DNA of 60,806 nt from Anoxynatronum sp033549305 (lineage in GTDB: Bacteria > Bacillota > Clostridia > Peptostreptococcales > Tindalliaceae), in assembly GCA_033549305.1 (NCBI GenBank), contig JAWSUV010000002.1, forward strand, positions 1 through 60,806, written 5' to 3'. Shown here piece after piece: positions 7,651 to 16,693 of this stretch (the first letter of the stretch is position 1; each line of letters begins with the position of its first letter). The notes under the pieces were generated by a model, which worked only from the letters and a program-made list of their open reading frames with translations, had not been told where the DNA came from and did no database searches. Made by a program: the position numbers and the translations under genes.

Positions 7651-7700
7651 AAAAAAAGCCCACCCCAAACATCCTGCGTTGGATGTTTTCGGGTGGGTTT
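7651..7700. terminator. Bidirectional terminator after the anchored protein and hypD
   Basis: A long hairpin pairs CCCACCC and AAACATCC on the left with GGATGTTT and GGGTGGG on the right, flanked by A7 upstream and TTT downstream. It lies between convergent genes. Confidence 0.85.
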
Positions 7701-7721
7701 CCTCACAACGGGGAGACCTGG

Positions 7722-10103
7722 TTAAAAACCTTGGTGTTCCGTGCGGGCAATGATTTCATCCTGAAGGGCTTTATTGAGGTTGTTGAAGTAGTCACTGTAT
7801 CCGGCGACCCGGACAATCAGATCACGGTAAGCCTCGGGATGAGCCTGGGCTTTTCGCAGCGTCTTGGCATCGGCCACGTTGAACTGTATGTGGTGGCCGT
7901 CCAGCCTGAAGTAGGTGCGAACCAGATGAAGCAGTGCTTTCAGACCGGATTCGCCTGCCAGTACCTGAGGGGTGAATTTTTGATTGAGAAGTGTGCCGCC
8001 GGTCCGAAGATGATCCATTTTGGCAGCGGATTTGATCACCGCGGTGGGGCCGTGACGATCCGTTCCCTGGACAGGGGAAATGCCTTCCGACAAGGGAACT
8101 CCGGCCCTTCGGCCGTCGGGCATGGCACCGATCACAGAGCCAAAATAAACATGGCAGGTTGTGGGCAGCATATTGATGCGGTAAGTGCCGCCCCTCACCG
8201 TAGGCCGGCCGTTGACGCTGTCAAAGAAGCTGTTAAACACCCGTTGCATCAGGGTATCCGCCGCATCATCGTCATTCCCGTATCGTGGGGTTTTGTTATG
8301 CAGGAGCTGGCGCAGGGGTTCCTGCTTGTCAAAATCAGCCGCCAGTGCCTGCATGAGTGTATCCATGGGGACGTTCTTTTCCATAAACACATGGTGTTTC
8401 AGAGCGGAGAGACTGTCGGTGATGCTGCCGATGCCCACTCCCTGAATGTAATTGGAGTTATAGCGGGCTCCTCCGGCGTTATAATCCTTCCCCTGGGCAA
8501 TGCAGTCATCAATGAGAATGGATAGGAAAGGCGCCGGCATGTAGGTGGCATAGAGTTTCTCGATCAAATGGTTGCCCCTGATTTTGATATCAATGAAATG
8601 GTTCAGCTGGGTTTCGAAGGCGGTGTAAAGATCATCAAAGGACTGAAAGCTTTCAGCTTTACCGGTTGTTGGACCAAGCTGTTTGCCGGTGCCGGGATCC
8701 TGGCCGTTATGCAGTGTGATTTCCAGCACTTTGTTCAGATTGAAGTATCCGGTGAGGATAAAGGCTTCTTTTCCAAAGGCACCTGTTTCCACACAACCGC
8801 TGTTGCCGCCACATCGGGCGTCCTCAATCCGCTTTCCCTGGCGCAGCATTTCTTCAATGACCGCATCGGTGTTAAAAATGGAAGGCTGGCCCCACCCCTT
8901 GCGGATAATGTCGGCCGCCTTCAGAATAAGAGCATCGGGATTTTTTTTGCTGACCTGAATATTGGAGCTGGGCTGTAAGAGCCGCATGGTGTCTACTGTG
9001 TCAAGAAGCAGATAAGTCACTTCATTGACGCCGTCTGAGCCATCGGCCTTGAGGCCGCCGATGTTGATATTGGCAAAATCTGTGTAGGTGCCGCTTTCCT
9101 GCAGCGTGATCCCTACCTTGGGGGGTGCCGGCTGGTTGTTGAATTTCACCCAAAAACACTGCAGCAGTTCCCGGGCTTGCGCTTCTGTCAATCGCCCCTG
9201 GTCAAGATCATCACGGTAGAAGGGTAACAGGTGCTGGTCCAGGCGGCCAGGGCAGAAAGCATCCCAGGTATTCAGTTCCGTAATGACCCCGAGATGGATG
9301 AACCAATAGGCCTGAAGGGCTTCCCGGAATGAGCGCGGAGCTTTGGCTGGCACCCACTGACAGATATCAGCAATGGCTTCCAGTTCTTTCCTGCGCACAG
9401 GATTGGTCTCAGTGGCAGCCATTTCCAGTGCTTTTACCGCATGGCGCCTGGCGAAAGTGATCATGGCATTGGCGGCTACCTTCATGGCTTTCAGTTCTTC
9501 CTGCTTGTCATAGGCCGCCTGGTCATTCAGGTAATCAATCTGTTCGAGGGCATCGTCGATGTCATGGATAAAATCCAGCATGCCTTTTTTGTAAAGTTTT
9601 CCGTCCGCGACAGTGTGTCCAGGCGCACGCTGTTCCATAAATTCAGTGAAAAGGCCGGCGTCATAGCAGTCTTTCCAATCCATTGTCATTTGATCAAAGA
9701 GCAGATCCCGGATGGATTTGCCCTGCCAGTAGGGAATGATCCGTTCCGCCTGGAGGCGCTTGTCTTCTTCGGATACAGCGAAAGAGATCTTTTCCCGGTT
9801 ATTCATCACGTCCATGTCTTCCAGGGTGTGGCAACACAGCTCAGGATAAGTGGGAGCGGCCTGGGGAGCAGGACCCCGTTCCCCGACGATTAATTCAAGG
9901 TTGTTGATGCAGATGCTTTTATGAGTCATGAGATGCTGGAAGGATAAAGCCCGCAGCATGGGTATGGACACCCGGCCCTGGTATTTTTCATAAGCCTCGG
10001 TCATCAGTACCGCACGTTCCATGGATAGATGGGGGACAGCGGTTTCACTCTGGAGGCGCAGCGCTTCAACTCGATCGGTTCGTTTGACTGTCAGCGTTTC
10101 CAT
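7722..10103 (-). CDS. hypD: trans-4-hydroxy-L-proline dehydratase (glycyl radical enzyme)
   Basis: The 793-residue glycyl radical enzyme dehydrates trans-4-hydroxy-L-proline to 1-pyrroline-5-carboxylate, which ProC can reduce to proline, a Stickland electron acceptor. The thiyl-radical Cys lies in GNSGCVETGAFGKEA, and the C-terminal glycyl-radical loop reads RVAGYSDYF. The N-terminal LVGERG and PTYPELCCHTLEDMD segments and the MLPTTCHVYFG stretch fit HypD rather than pyruvate formate-lyase or choline trimethylamine-lyase (from memory of C. difficile HypD). ATG with AGGAGG upstream. It lies 7 bp downstream of its activase gene in one operon. The radical makes it oxygen sensitive, in line with a strict anaerobe. 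Confidence 0.92.
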   Translation of the reverse strand: METLTVKRTDRVEALRLQSETAVPHLSMERAVLMTEAYEKYQGRVSIPMLRALSFQHLMTHKSICINNLELIVGERGPAPQAAPTYPELCCHTLEDMDVMNNREKISFAVSEEDKRLQAERIIPYWQGKSIRDLLFDQMTMDWKDCYDAGLFTEFMEQRAPGHTVADGKLYKKGMLDFIHDIDDALEQIDYLNDQAAYDKQEELKAMKVAANAMITFARRHAVKALEMAATETNPVRRKELEAIADICQWVPAKAPRSFREALQAYWFIHLGVITELNTWDAFCPGRLDQHLLPFYRDDLDQGRLTEAQARELLQCFWVKFNNQPAPPKVGITLQESGTYTDFANINIGGLKADGSDGVNEVTYLLLDTVDTMRLLQPSSNIQVSKKNPDALILKAADIIRKGWGQPSIFNTDAVIEEMLRQGKRIEDARCGGNSGCVETGAFGKEAFILTGYFNLNKVLEITLHNGQDPGTGKQLGPTTGKAESFQSFDDLYTAFETQLNHFIDIKIRGNHLIEKLYATYMPAPFLSILIDDCIAQGKDYNAGGARYNSNYIQGVGIGSITDSLSALKHHVFMEKNVPMDTLMQALAADFDKQEPLRQLLHNKTPRYGNDDDAADTLMQRVFNSFFDSVNGRPTVRGGTYRINMLPTTCHVYFGSVIGAMPDGRRAGVPLSEGISPVQGTDRHGPTAVIKSAAKMDHLRTGGTLLNQKFTPQVLAGESGLKALLHLVRTYFRLDGHHIQFNVADAKTLRKAQAHPEAYRDLIVRVAGYSDYFNNLNKALQDEIIARTEHQGF

Positions 10104-10110
10104 TGATTCA

Positions 10111-11037
10111 TCAACCTCCTTGAATAATATTCAGATGATATTTCGACAGAATAACGGTGATTTCCGCCAGGCGTTCCGGCGTTGGACGCTTCAGATCCTG
10201 CAGAAGGCAAGACATTCCATAACGGGCGTATTTATCAGTGCCGATCCCGTGGTAGGGAAGCAGATGAAGGGTTTGCAGTCCAAGGGCATTCAGGTATTGT
10301 CCCAGGGCATGAATATGGTCGGTGGCGTCATTAATTCCCGGAATAACCGGAAAACGTATGTTGACGGGTGTATCAGCAGCTGTAAGCTTTTCCAGGTTCT
10401 TCAGAATCAGTTGATTGGAAACGCCGGTGACTTTCCGGTGGACGGCGTCATCCAGATGTTTAAGGTCATAGAGAAATAAATGTGTCAGCGGGAGGATTTC
10501 ATCAATGACAGAAGGCGGCGCATAACCGCAGGTATCAACAGTGGTATGCCAGCCATTTTGGCGACAGGCGCGCAGCAGTGCTGACAGAAAGCCGGGCTGC
10601 ATCAGGGGTTCGCCGCCTGAAAAAGTAATGCCGCCACCGGATTCATCGTAAAACAGGGCGTCCTTTTCAAGAATGGTCATCACATCATCGACAGCCATGA
10701 TCTTTCCGGTTAACTCCAGCGCTTCAGCCGGGCAGGCCTGGGCACAGGCACCGCAAAGACGGCAGTCATCCCCGGCAGGAGCGGGATTATTTCCTGCTGT
10801 ATGGCGGGGTAAGGGCAGCAACGTAATGGCTGAAGTTCCCATGGGGCAGGATTGGATGCAGGCACCGCAGGATAAGCATCGGTCAGGCCAGAAGACCAGT
10901 TCCTGACGTGTGGCCAGGCTTTCCGGATTATGACACCACCAGCAGCGCAGGGGACATCCTTTGAGAAAAACAGTCGTGCGGATACCAGGTCCGTCATGGA
11001 GCGCGTACCGCTGCAGGTTAAAAACGGTTCCGTACAA
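10111..11037 (-). CDS. hypE: HypD-activating radical SAM enzyme
   Basis: The 308-residue glycyl-radical-activating protein installs the radical on HypD using S-adenosylmethionine. The radical-SAM cluster motif is CPLRCWWC near the N terminus, followed by two ferredoxin-type clusters (CLSCGACIQSCP and CRLCGACAQACP) and the GGGITFSGGEP segment that binds SAM. The start codon is TTG, supported by AGGAGGG 5 bases upstream; no ATG is nearby. It is the first gene of a two-gene operon, and expression before hypD would supply the activase first. Confidence 0.92.
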   Translation of the reverse strand: MYGTVFNLQRYALHDGPGIRTTVFLKGCPLRCWWCHNPESLATRQELVFWPDRCLSCGACIQSCPMGTSAITLLPLPRHTAGNNPAPAGDDCRLCGACAQACPAEALELTGKIMAVDDVMTILEKDALFYDESGGGITFSGGEPLMQPGFLSALLRACRQNGWHTTVDTCGYAPPSVIDEILPLTHLFLYDLKHLDDAVHRKVTGVSNQLILKNLEKLTAADTPVNIRFPVIPGINDATDHIHALGQYLNALGLQTLHLLPYHGIGTDKYARYGMSCLLQDLKRPTPERLAEITVILSKYHLNIIQGG

Positions 11038-11242
11038 AAAATCCCTCCTAGCAAGTCCTTATAACAGGATGAAAGTTCACATTGTTCTTAAAGGGTCTGA
11101 ATACATGATATCAAATTTGAAACAATTCTAAAAGAAGATTGTTTGAATCGGAGAAGTAATATCAAACAGTAAAGAACTGCCGAAGCCTGCGTAGGGCCTG
11201 GCAGCAGGAGGCATGATCACATTTCATGACCTGTTTGATGTC
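11038..11242. promoter_or_regulatory. Upstream region of hypED with inverted repeats
   Basis: The 205-bp gap contains a possible minus-strand extended -10 (TGTTATAAG) about 20 bp before the hypE binding site and an inverted repeat AAACAAT (11120-11126) / ATTGTTT (11138-11144). A second hairpin (about 11178-11206, CTGCC / GGCAG arms) may end the flavin reductase transcript. A distant pair ATCAAACAG / CTGTTTGAT encloses that hairpin. Which of these are functional is not clear. Confidence 0.4.
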
Positions 11243-11755
11243 CTATTCATTTTCTTTTCGAAAGACCCGGAGAATTTTCCCATAATACAGCACATGAAAA
11301 TCATGGGTGGAATAGTGCTGCTGCTTAATCTGAATATTTAGAGAAGCCGGTTCCATTGCCTGCCGGTAAATCGTTTCGCATTCAACATGCAAATCGCAGT
11401 CTTCAATATAATACAGTCCCCTCTGTGAACCCTGACTGAAGGTCAGGTCACAGGCATCTGCTTTGTCAAGATCTCTGCCGGAGCGGGTACCGCACAAGGC
11501 CAGTGCTCTCTTCAGCTGACCATGAAGAGGCACACTGACGGTGAACATCGGGTTTTTTTCCATCAATTCATAAGTGTAACGCGTATAACGCACCATGACC
11601 ATAAAAACCGGCTGGTTCCACATGTAGCCCAATGTTCCCCAGGCAATCGTCATGGGATTCCTGTGCCGTTCATCGGAAGCCACCAGAAAAGCACCGATTT
11701 GAAGCTGCTGTAACAGTGATTGCGCTGCTTCGGTAAAAGAAATTTCTTTGTACAT
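11243..11755 (-). CDS. Flavin reductase-like FMN-binding protein
   Basis: The 170-residue protein has the FMN-binding split-barrel fold of the flavin reductase family. ASDERHRNPMTIAWGTLG matches the usual flavin-contact segment, followed by VRYTRYTYELM and FTVSVPL. The start is the ATG after GGGGAGG; the longer frame adds 21 residues without support. In anaerobes such proteins often serve as flavoredoxin-type electron carriers or oxygen-defence proteins. It reads towards hypE on the same strand, so some readthrough into hypED is possible. The electron partner is unknown. Confidence 0.78.
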   Translation of the reverse strand: MYKEISFTEAAQSLLQQLQIGAFLVASDERHRNPMTIAWGTLGYMWNQPVFMVMVRYTRYTYELMEKNPMFTVSVPLHGQLKRALALCGTRSGRDLDKADACDLTFSQGSQRGLYYIEDCDLHVECETIYRQAMEPASLNIQIKQQHYSTHDFHVLYYGKILRVFRKENE

Positions 11756-11926
11756 ATGAATCCTCCCCACTGTCGAATCATCTGGCACATGAATCAGTGC
11801 CTCATTCAGTGCGTACACATAAAATCATTCTGCCAAACAGAAAACAGGCGATAGATGCTGCTTTCTGGGTATATATACCGCAATGAAGCACGCATTATTC
11901 AAGAACATCAGTCGGGAGGAATTCAA

Positions 11927-12844
11927 GTGACTCAGACAGTGGTAGCGATTGGCGCTGCGAATGTGGATATCCATGGATTTACGCAAAAGCCGCTCTTGAT
12001 GAGGGATTCCAACCCCGGACGCATTGAAACCTGTCTGGGTGGCGTTTCCCGAAATGTATCAGAAAATCTGGTAAAAATGGGCGTTAAGACAACGTTGATC
12101 ACTGCCATTGGAAATGATGCCTTCGGTCGGCAGATCAGGGAGCACAGCACTCAAACAGGCATTGATTTAAGCCACAGTCTGGTAGTGCCTGAGGTACAAT
12201 CGTCAACATACATGGCTATTATGGATGACACCGGCGATATGGCGCTGGCCCTGTCAGACATGAGTATCCTGGATATGTTGAAAGTATCTCATCTGCAAGC
12301 CAGAGCCAGTCTGTTGAGAAAAGCACCGGCGATTGTAGCGGATGCCGGGCTGACATCGGAAGTCATGGAATGGCTGGTAAACACTTTTCCCGATCAGAAA
12401 ATTATTCTGGATCCGGTATCAATTGGGAAATGCCGTCGGATGAAATCGATCATGGGGCAGTTCTACTGCCTGAAAATGAACCAACTGGAGGCAGGCTTTC
12501 TGGCAGACACGGTCATCAGGAATGACCATGATCTGAAAGTGGCGGCTGACAGGTTCATGGCCATGGGCGTGCGAAAAATATATATCACGCTTGGGGCAGA
12601 AGGAGTCTATTACAGGCAGGAAGGAATGAGAGGGCGAGTCGAAGTTCCCCCATTGAAGCCGATAAATGTGACGGGAGCCGGCGATGCTTTCACGGCTGCC
12701 GTCGTGTATGGCGAACTCCAAGACTGGGAGATGGAGAGGACAGCACGTTTTGCGGTGGGAGCGGCCGCTGTTGCGTTGATGAGCCGGCATACTGTCAGTG
12801 AAGAAATGAGCCTGGATGCGATTCAGCGGTGGATGCACCGTTGA
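11927..12844 (+). CDS. psuK: Pseudouridine kinase (PfkB family)
   Basis: The 305-residue PfkB-type sugar kinase should phosphorylate pseudouridine to pseudouridine 5'-phosphate. The N-terminal AIGAANVDIHG, the GGVSRNVSENL substrate segment and the C-terminal anion-hole signature NVTGAGDAFTAA with the catalytic Asp are intact. GTG start with GGGAGGA 6 bases before it; the frame continues 24 codons upstream without a binding site. The assignment to pseudouridine rather than another nucleoside rests on psuG lying 83 bp downstream. Together they degrade pseudouridine to uracil and ribose 5-phosphate. Confidence 0.87.
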   Translation: MTQTVVAIGAANVDIHGFTQKPLLMRDSNPGRIETCLGGVSRNVSENLVKMGVKTTLITAIGNDAFGRQIREHSTQTGIDLSHSLVVPEVQSSTYMAIMDDTGDMALALSDMSILDMLKVSHLQARASLLRKAPAIVADAGLTSEVMEWLVNTFPDQKIILDPVSIGKCRRMKSIMGQFYCLKMNQLEAGFLADTVIRNDHDLKVAADRFMAMGVRKIYITLGAEGVYYRQEGMRGRVEVPPLKPINVTGAGDAFTAAVVYGELQDWEMERTARFAVGAAAVALMSRHTVSEEMSLDAIQRWMHR

Positions 12845-12858
12845 TGGAAGGCAAGCCT
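12841..12858 (+). repeat. 18-bp direct repeat, copy 1 (copy 2 at 12991-13008)
   Basis: TTGATGGAAGGCAAGCCT begins within the psuK stop codon and recurs exactly 150 bp later inside psuG. A short CATCATTA follows both copies at similar distances. It may be a trace of a small local duplication. Confidence 0.6.
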
Positions 12859-12927
12859 TCAGGGACTACGCATCATTAAGAGTGAGGGGTCATTTGAATA
12901 AGGCCGAATGAGGGGAGCGGATTGAAT

Positions 12928-13875
12928 ATGAATCGTTATCAGGAAACGCTGCGTACGATCATGGAAGTCATCCCGGAGGTCCAGACAGCTTTGATGGAAG
13001 GCAAGCCTGTGGTGGCGCTGGAATCCACCATCATTACCCATGGGATGTCTTATCCGGAAAACATTGAAAGCGCCATGACTTCTGAAAGGATGATCCGACA
13101 AGAAGGGGCTGTACCGGCCACCATCGCTGTCATCAAAGGAAAAATCAAAGTAGGACTGAAGACGGATGAACTTGAATACATGGGAAAAGAAAGCAGCATC
13201 CGAAAAGCCAGCCGACGCGACCTGCCCATGATTCTGGCAAGAGGGTTGGATGGAGCCACCACGGTGGCCACCACCATGATTGGAGCGCATCTGGCAGGGA
13301 TCCATTTCTTTGCCACCGGCGGTATTGGCGGCGTGCACCGGGGAGCGTCGGAGTCTTTTGACATTTCCGCTGATCTGATGGAACTTGCACAAACCCCTGT
13401 AGCGGTGGTATGTGCCGGAGCCAAGTCAATCCTGGATATCGGCTTGACACTGGAAGTGCTGGAAACGCATGGCGTACCTGTGGTGGGTTATCAGACGGAT
13501 GCTTTTCCCGGCTTCTATATCCGGGACAGTGGATTTGGGGTGGATGACCGGGCGGATGATCTGATGGAAATCGCCCGGGCGCTGGAGCTGAAATGGACAC
13601 TGAAACAGATGGGGGGAATGGTCATAGCCAATCCTATCCCGAAGGAATTTGAAATGGATCCGGATCTGATCGGTAAAAGCATTGATGAAGCTGTAGCAGA
13701 AGCAGACAGACAGGGCGTGCGGGGCAAGGCATTAACTCCCTTTATCCTCTCCCGGCTGCACCGGGTCACGGAGGGAAAGAGCCTGGCGGCCAATAAACAA
13801 CTGGTATACAGCAATGCCCGTGTTGCGGCTCAATTGGCAGGGGCGTATGCAGCCTTGATTTCCAGGAGACAATAA
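12928..13875 (+). CDS. psuG: Pseudouridine-5'-phosphate glycosidase
   Basis: The 315-residue protein cleaves the C-C glycosidic bond of pseudouridine 5'-phosphate, giving uracil and ribose 5-phosphate. Family hallmarks are ALESTIITHGM, FFATGGIGGVHRG and VCAGAKSILDIG, the last holding the Schiff-base Lys. ATG chosen over an in-frame TTG 6 bases upstream; GAGGGGAG precedes both. It sits downstream of psuK. An 18-bp stretch inside the gene (12991-13008) is repeated exactly in the intergenic region just upstream (12841-12858). Confidence 0.93.
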   Translation: MNRYQETLRTIMEVIPEVQTALMEGKPVVALESTIITHGMSYPENIESAMTSERMIRQEGAVPATIAVIKGKIKVGLKTDELEYMGKESSIRKASRRDLPMILARGLDGATTVATTMIGAHLAGIHFFATGGIGGVHRGASESFDISADLMELAQTPVAVVCAGAKSILDIGLTLEVLETHGVPVVGYQTDAFPGFYIRDSGFGVDDRADDLMEIARALELKWTLKQMGGMVIANPIPKEFEMDPDLIGKSIDEAVAEADRQGVRGKALTPFILSRLHRVTEGKSLAANKQLVYSNARVAAQLAGAYAALISRRQ

Positions 13876-13925
13876 AAATTATGACCAGATCTTAATAGTT
13901 GATGCTTTATTTATGCACACAGATC

Positions 13926-13934
13926 TGGTACAAT
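13926..13934 (+). promoter_or_regulatory. Extended -10 upstream of the nitronate monooxygenase gene
   Basis: TGGTACAAT matches an extended -10 about 58 bp before the start codon. The -35 region (TTTATT, 17-bp spacer) is weak. Confidence 0.5.
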
Positions 13935-13991
13935 AGGTCTAGCGCGGTAATTGGGCCGTAACTGAAGAAAAAAGAGTAAGGAGTCGATGGA

Positions 13992-15071
13992 ATGAAACTA
14001 CCGCCACTGCAAATCGGTGATCTCTCTGTACCCGTACCGATCATACAGGGAGGCATGGGCATTGGTGTTTCTTTGTCCCGACTGGCATCAGCCGTTGCCA
14101 ATGCCGGAGGTGTCGGCATCATGGCCGGAGTACAGATGGGATTTAATGAACCTGATTTTTACGCCAACAGCCAGGCAGCCAATGAACGGTCTCTCCGCAA
14201 GCACATTCGCCAGGCCCGGATTCTCAGCCCGGAGGGTGTGATCGGTATCAATATTATGACGGCCATTAACCATTACCGTGAAACGGTTCAGGCGGCCGTT
14301 GAAGAAAAAATTGACCTGATTATCTCCGGAGCAGGGCTGCCAACAGAACTGCCGGGATTAGTGGAAGGATCCGACACAAAAATAGCGCCAATCGTATCAT
14401 CAGGAAAAGCAGCCGCCCTGATTGCCAAAATGTGGGACCGGCGACATGGAAGAGCACCGGATTTGGTCATTGTGGAAGGGCCGGAAGCGGGAGGCCACCT
14501 GGGTTTTTCGCCTGAAGAACTGCGGCGGGATCCGCCGATGAAGTTGGAAACACTTGTCAAAGATGTTCTTGAAGCACTGAAAACAACTGAAGAAAAGTAC
14601 CGAAAGAAGATTCCGGTCATTGCAGCCGGCGGCATTTTTGACGGTGCTGATATTGCCCGGTTTTTGAAACTGGGAGCCGCAGGGGTGCAGATGGCCACCC
14701 GCTTTGTGGCAACGGATGAGTGCGATGCTCCCCTTAGCTTTAAACAGGCATACCTGAATGCAGGCAAAGAAGACATAGATCTGGTGCAGAGTCCTGTGGG
14801 AATGCCGGGCCGTGCAGTGATCAATTCTTTTATTGCCAGAACGAAGGACGAACGGGTGCCCTCACGCCATTGTTCCAATTGCTTAAAGCCATGTAACCCC
14901 AAAGAAACCCCTTACTGCATCTCGGATGCTCTTATGGCTTCTGTGATGGGGAATTTGGAAGAAGGACTGATCTTTACCGGCAGCAACGCCTGGCGACTGA
15001 CAGAACTGGTGCCGGTGAAAAGGTTGATGGCTCAGCTTGTGGAGGAAGCAGAAGCGGCATTATCCGTATAA
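13992..15071 (+). CDS. Nitronate monooxygenase / 2-nitropropane dioxygenase-like flavoprotein
   Basis: The 359-residue TIM-barrel FMN protein belongs to the nitronate monooxygenase/FabK superfamily. IIQGGMGIGVSLSRLA at the N terminus, VEGPEAGGHLG with the candidate catalytic His, IAAGGIFDG and GAAGVQMATRF make up the FMN phosphate site. Near residues 297-311 is a Cys-rich segment (CSNCLKPC, then YC) not needed for FMN binding, possibly metal binding and typical of a clostridial subgroup. In an anaerobe an oxygen-dependent reaction is unlikely, so the physiological reaction is unknown. Start ATG has AAGGAG upstream; a terminator follows. Confidence 0.78.
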   Translation: MKLPPLQIGDLSVPVPIIQGGMGIGVSLSRLASAVANAGGVGIMAGVQMGFNEPDFYANSQAANERSLRKHIRQARILSPEGVIGINIMTAINHYRETVQAAVEEKIDLIISGAGLPTELPGLVEGSDTKIAPIVSSGKAAALIAKMWDRRHGRAPDLVIVEGPEAGGHLGFSPEELRRDPPMKLETLVKDVLEALKTTEEKYRKKIPVIAAGGIFDGADIARFLKLGAAGVQMATRFVATDECDAPLSFKQAYLNAGKEDIDLVQSPVGMPGRAVINSFIARTKDERVPSRHCSNCLKPCNPKETPYCISDALMASVMGNLEEGLIFTGSNAWRLTELVPVKRLMAQLVEEAEAALSV

Positions 15072-15093
15072 CCAAAAACATCTGAAGACTCAG

Positions 15094-15128
15094 CATCCGG
15101 GAGGCTAGAAACCCCGGATTTTTCTTTT
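15094..15128 (+). terminator. Terminator after the nitronate monooxygenase gene
   Basis: ATCCGGG (15095-15101) pairs with CCCGGAT (15113-15119) and is followed by a T-rich run. Confidence 0.75.
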
Positions 15129-15193
15129 CCAAAATCACATCGTCATGATAGGATGGAAGAAGGAACAAATAATTTTTCCCGGAGGCGATCCTG

Positions 15194-16558
15194 ATGACAA
15201 CATATACACCGGACCAACTGATTTTAGAAAAGCCAGCCAGCCAATGGTTGCAAGAGTGTCCGTTATTGGAAAACATGATGGCTTCCCGGCCGGTTACCTG
15301 GTTTAATGCTTCCCTTCAGCCGGTTGATGTGGGACTGAAGAACCTTCCGCTGTCTTTCGAGTCGGTGAAGGATGCCGAGCAGCGCCTCTTGCGTTTTGCT
15401 CCTTACCTGCCCCAGGTGTTCCCACAATTGAAAAAGACCGGGGGCATCATCGAATCACCCCTTCGGCGAATACCTGCGATGCAACAGCGCGCAGGGGAAG
15501 TGTTGAATCATCCCATAACGGGTGAGTGGATCCTGAAAATGGACAGTCATCTGCCGGTTTCAGGTTCCATCAAAGCCAGGGGAGGAATTTATGAAGTGCT
15601 TGCGCATGCAGAAACACTCGCACTGGAAGCCGGTCTGGTCAGCACGGACGAGGATTACCGGGTGCTGGATACGCCTGCTGTGCGCGAATTTTTCGGTCGA
15701 CACCGTATTGAAGTGGGATCCACTGGAAACCTGGGGCTAAGCATCGGTATCATGGGAGCCCGTATGGGTTTCAATGTCACTGTTCATATGTCACAGGATG
15801 CCCGGCAGTGGAAGAAAGACCTGCTGCGGGAAAAAGGTGTCACAGTCAAGGAATATGAAGCGGATTACAGTCTGGCGGTGAAGGCTGGTCGTCGGGAATC
15901 AGAGCAGGATCCGTCCAGCTACTTTGTCGATGACGAAAATTCCCAGACGCTGTTTCTGGGGTATGCAGTAGCGGCGATCAGACTGGAAAAGCAGTTAAAA
16001 GAAGAGGGCATTACAGTGGATGCGTCACATCCGCTTTTTGTCTATCTGCCCTGTGGTGTCGGCGGAGGCCCGGGTGGAGTGGCCTTTGGACTGAAACTGG
16101 TCTTTGGGGACAATGTTCACTGTTTCTTTGCTGAACCGACTCATTCTCCGGCAGTTCTTCTGGGGCTTCTCACCGGGAAGCATGATAAAGTGTCAGTTCA
16201 GGATTTTGGGATTGACAACCTGACCGCGGCCGACGGACTGGCAGTTGGAAGACCTTCCGGGTTGGTCTGCCGTATGATGACTTCCCTGCTGGCAGGGGCC
16301 TACACCGTTGAAGACGATCAACTTTTCCGGCTGCTGGCATTACTGGAGGAAACTGAAAAGATACAACTGGAACCTTCCGCCCTGGCGGGAATGCCCGGAC
16401 CTTACCGTCTGCTGACGGAATCGGAAGGAGTGAGGTGGATTGAAAAACATAAGTTGACCTCATTTATGCCCAATGCAACTCATTTAATATGGGCCACCGG
16501 TGGCAGCATGGTACCGAAGGACGAAATGGCGGCCTATATTGCGCGTGGAAAGCAGTAA
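15194..16558 (+). CDS. dsdA: D-serine ammonia-lyase (D-serine dehydratase)
   Basis: The 454-residue PLP enzyme converts D-serine to pyruvate and ammonia. The PLP Lys is Lys127 in VSGSIKARGG. VGSTGNLGLSIG and the glycine loop PCGVGGGPGG bind the cofactor phosphate, and TSFMPNATHLIWATGG near the C terminus is typical of DsdA. Length is normal for the monomeric bacterial enzyme. GGAGG precedes the ATG. No dsdX transporter or dsdC regulator adjoins it. It ends convergently with ilvE across a shared terminator. In an amino-acid fermenter it would feed pyruvate and remove toxic D-serine. Confidence 0.93.
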   Translation: MTTYTPDQLILEKPASQWLQECPLLENMMASRPVTWFNASLQPVDVGLKNLPLSFESVKDAEQRLLRFAPYLPQVFPQLKKTGGIIESPLRRIPAMQQRAGEVLNHPITGEWILKMDSHLPVSGSIKARGGIYEVLAHAETLALEAGLVSTDEDYRVLDTPAVREFFGRHRIEVGSTGNLGLSIGIMGARMGFNVTVHMSQDARQWKKDLLREKGVTVKEYEADYSLAVKAGRRESEQDPSSYFVDDENSQTLFLGYAVAAIRLEKQLKEEGITVDASHPLFVYLPCGVGGGPGGVAFGLKLVFGDNVHCFFAEPTHSPAVLLGLLTGKHDKVSVQDFGIDNLTAADGLAVGRPSGLVCRMMTSLLAGAYTVEDDQLFRLLALLEETEKIQLEPSALAGMPGPYRLLTESEGVRWIEKHKLTSFMPNATHLIWATGGSMVPKDEMAAYIARGKQ

Positions 16559-16634
16559 CTGGCCAGACGGATCACTTCCCGATTCATCTTTACAGAGGAT
16601 CCCACGGTTGACTGCTATGATCGAGCAGACAAAG

Positions 16635-16680
16635 GAAAGCCCTGCCGGGAGGGAGATTCTTTCCAAACGACAGGGCTTTC
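16635..16680. terminator. Bidirectional terminator between dsdA and ilvE
   Basis: GAAAGCCCTG and CAGGGCTTTC form a 10-bp perfect stem around a 26-base loop between the two convergent genes. Confidence 0.75.
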
Positions 16681-16693
16681 ATCAAGGATCAGG

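Noticed and set aside
7683..8525. Open frame of 280 codons on the plus strand opposite hypD
   Set aside because: It is antisense to a complete, well-conserved glycyl radical enzyme gene, has no ribosome binding site and resembles no protein family.
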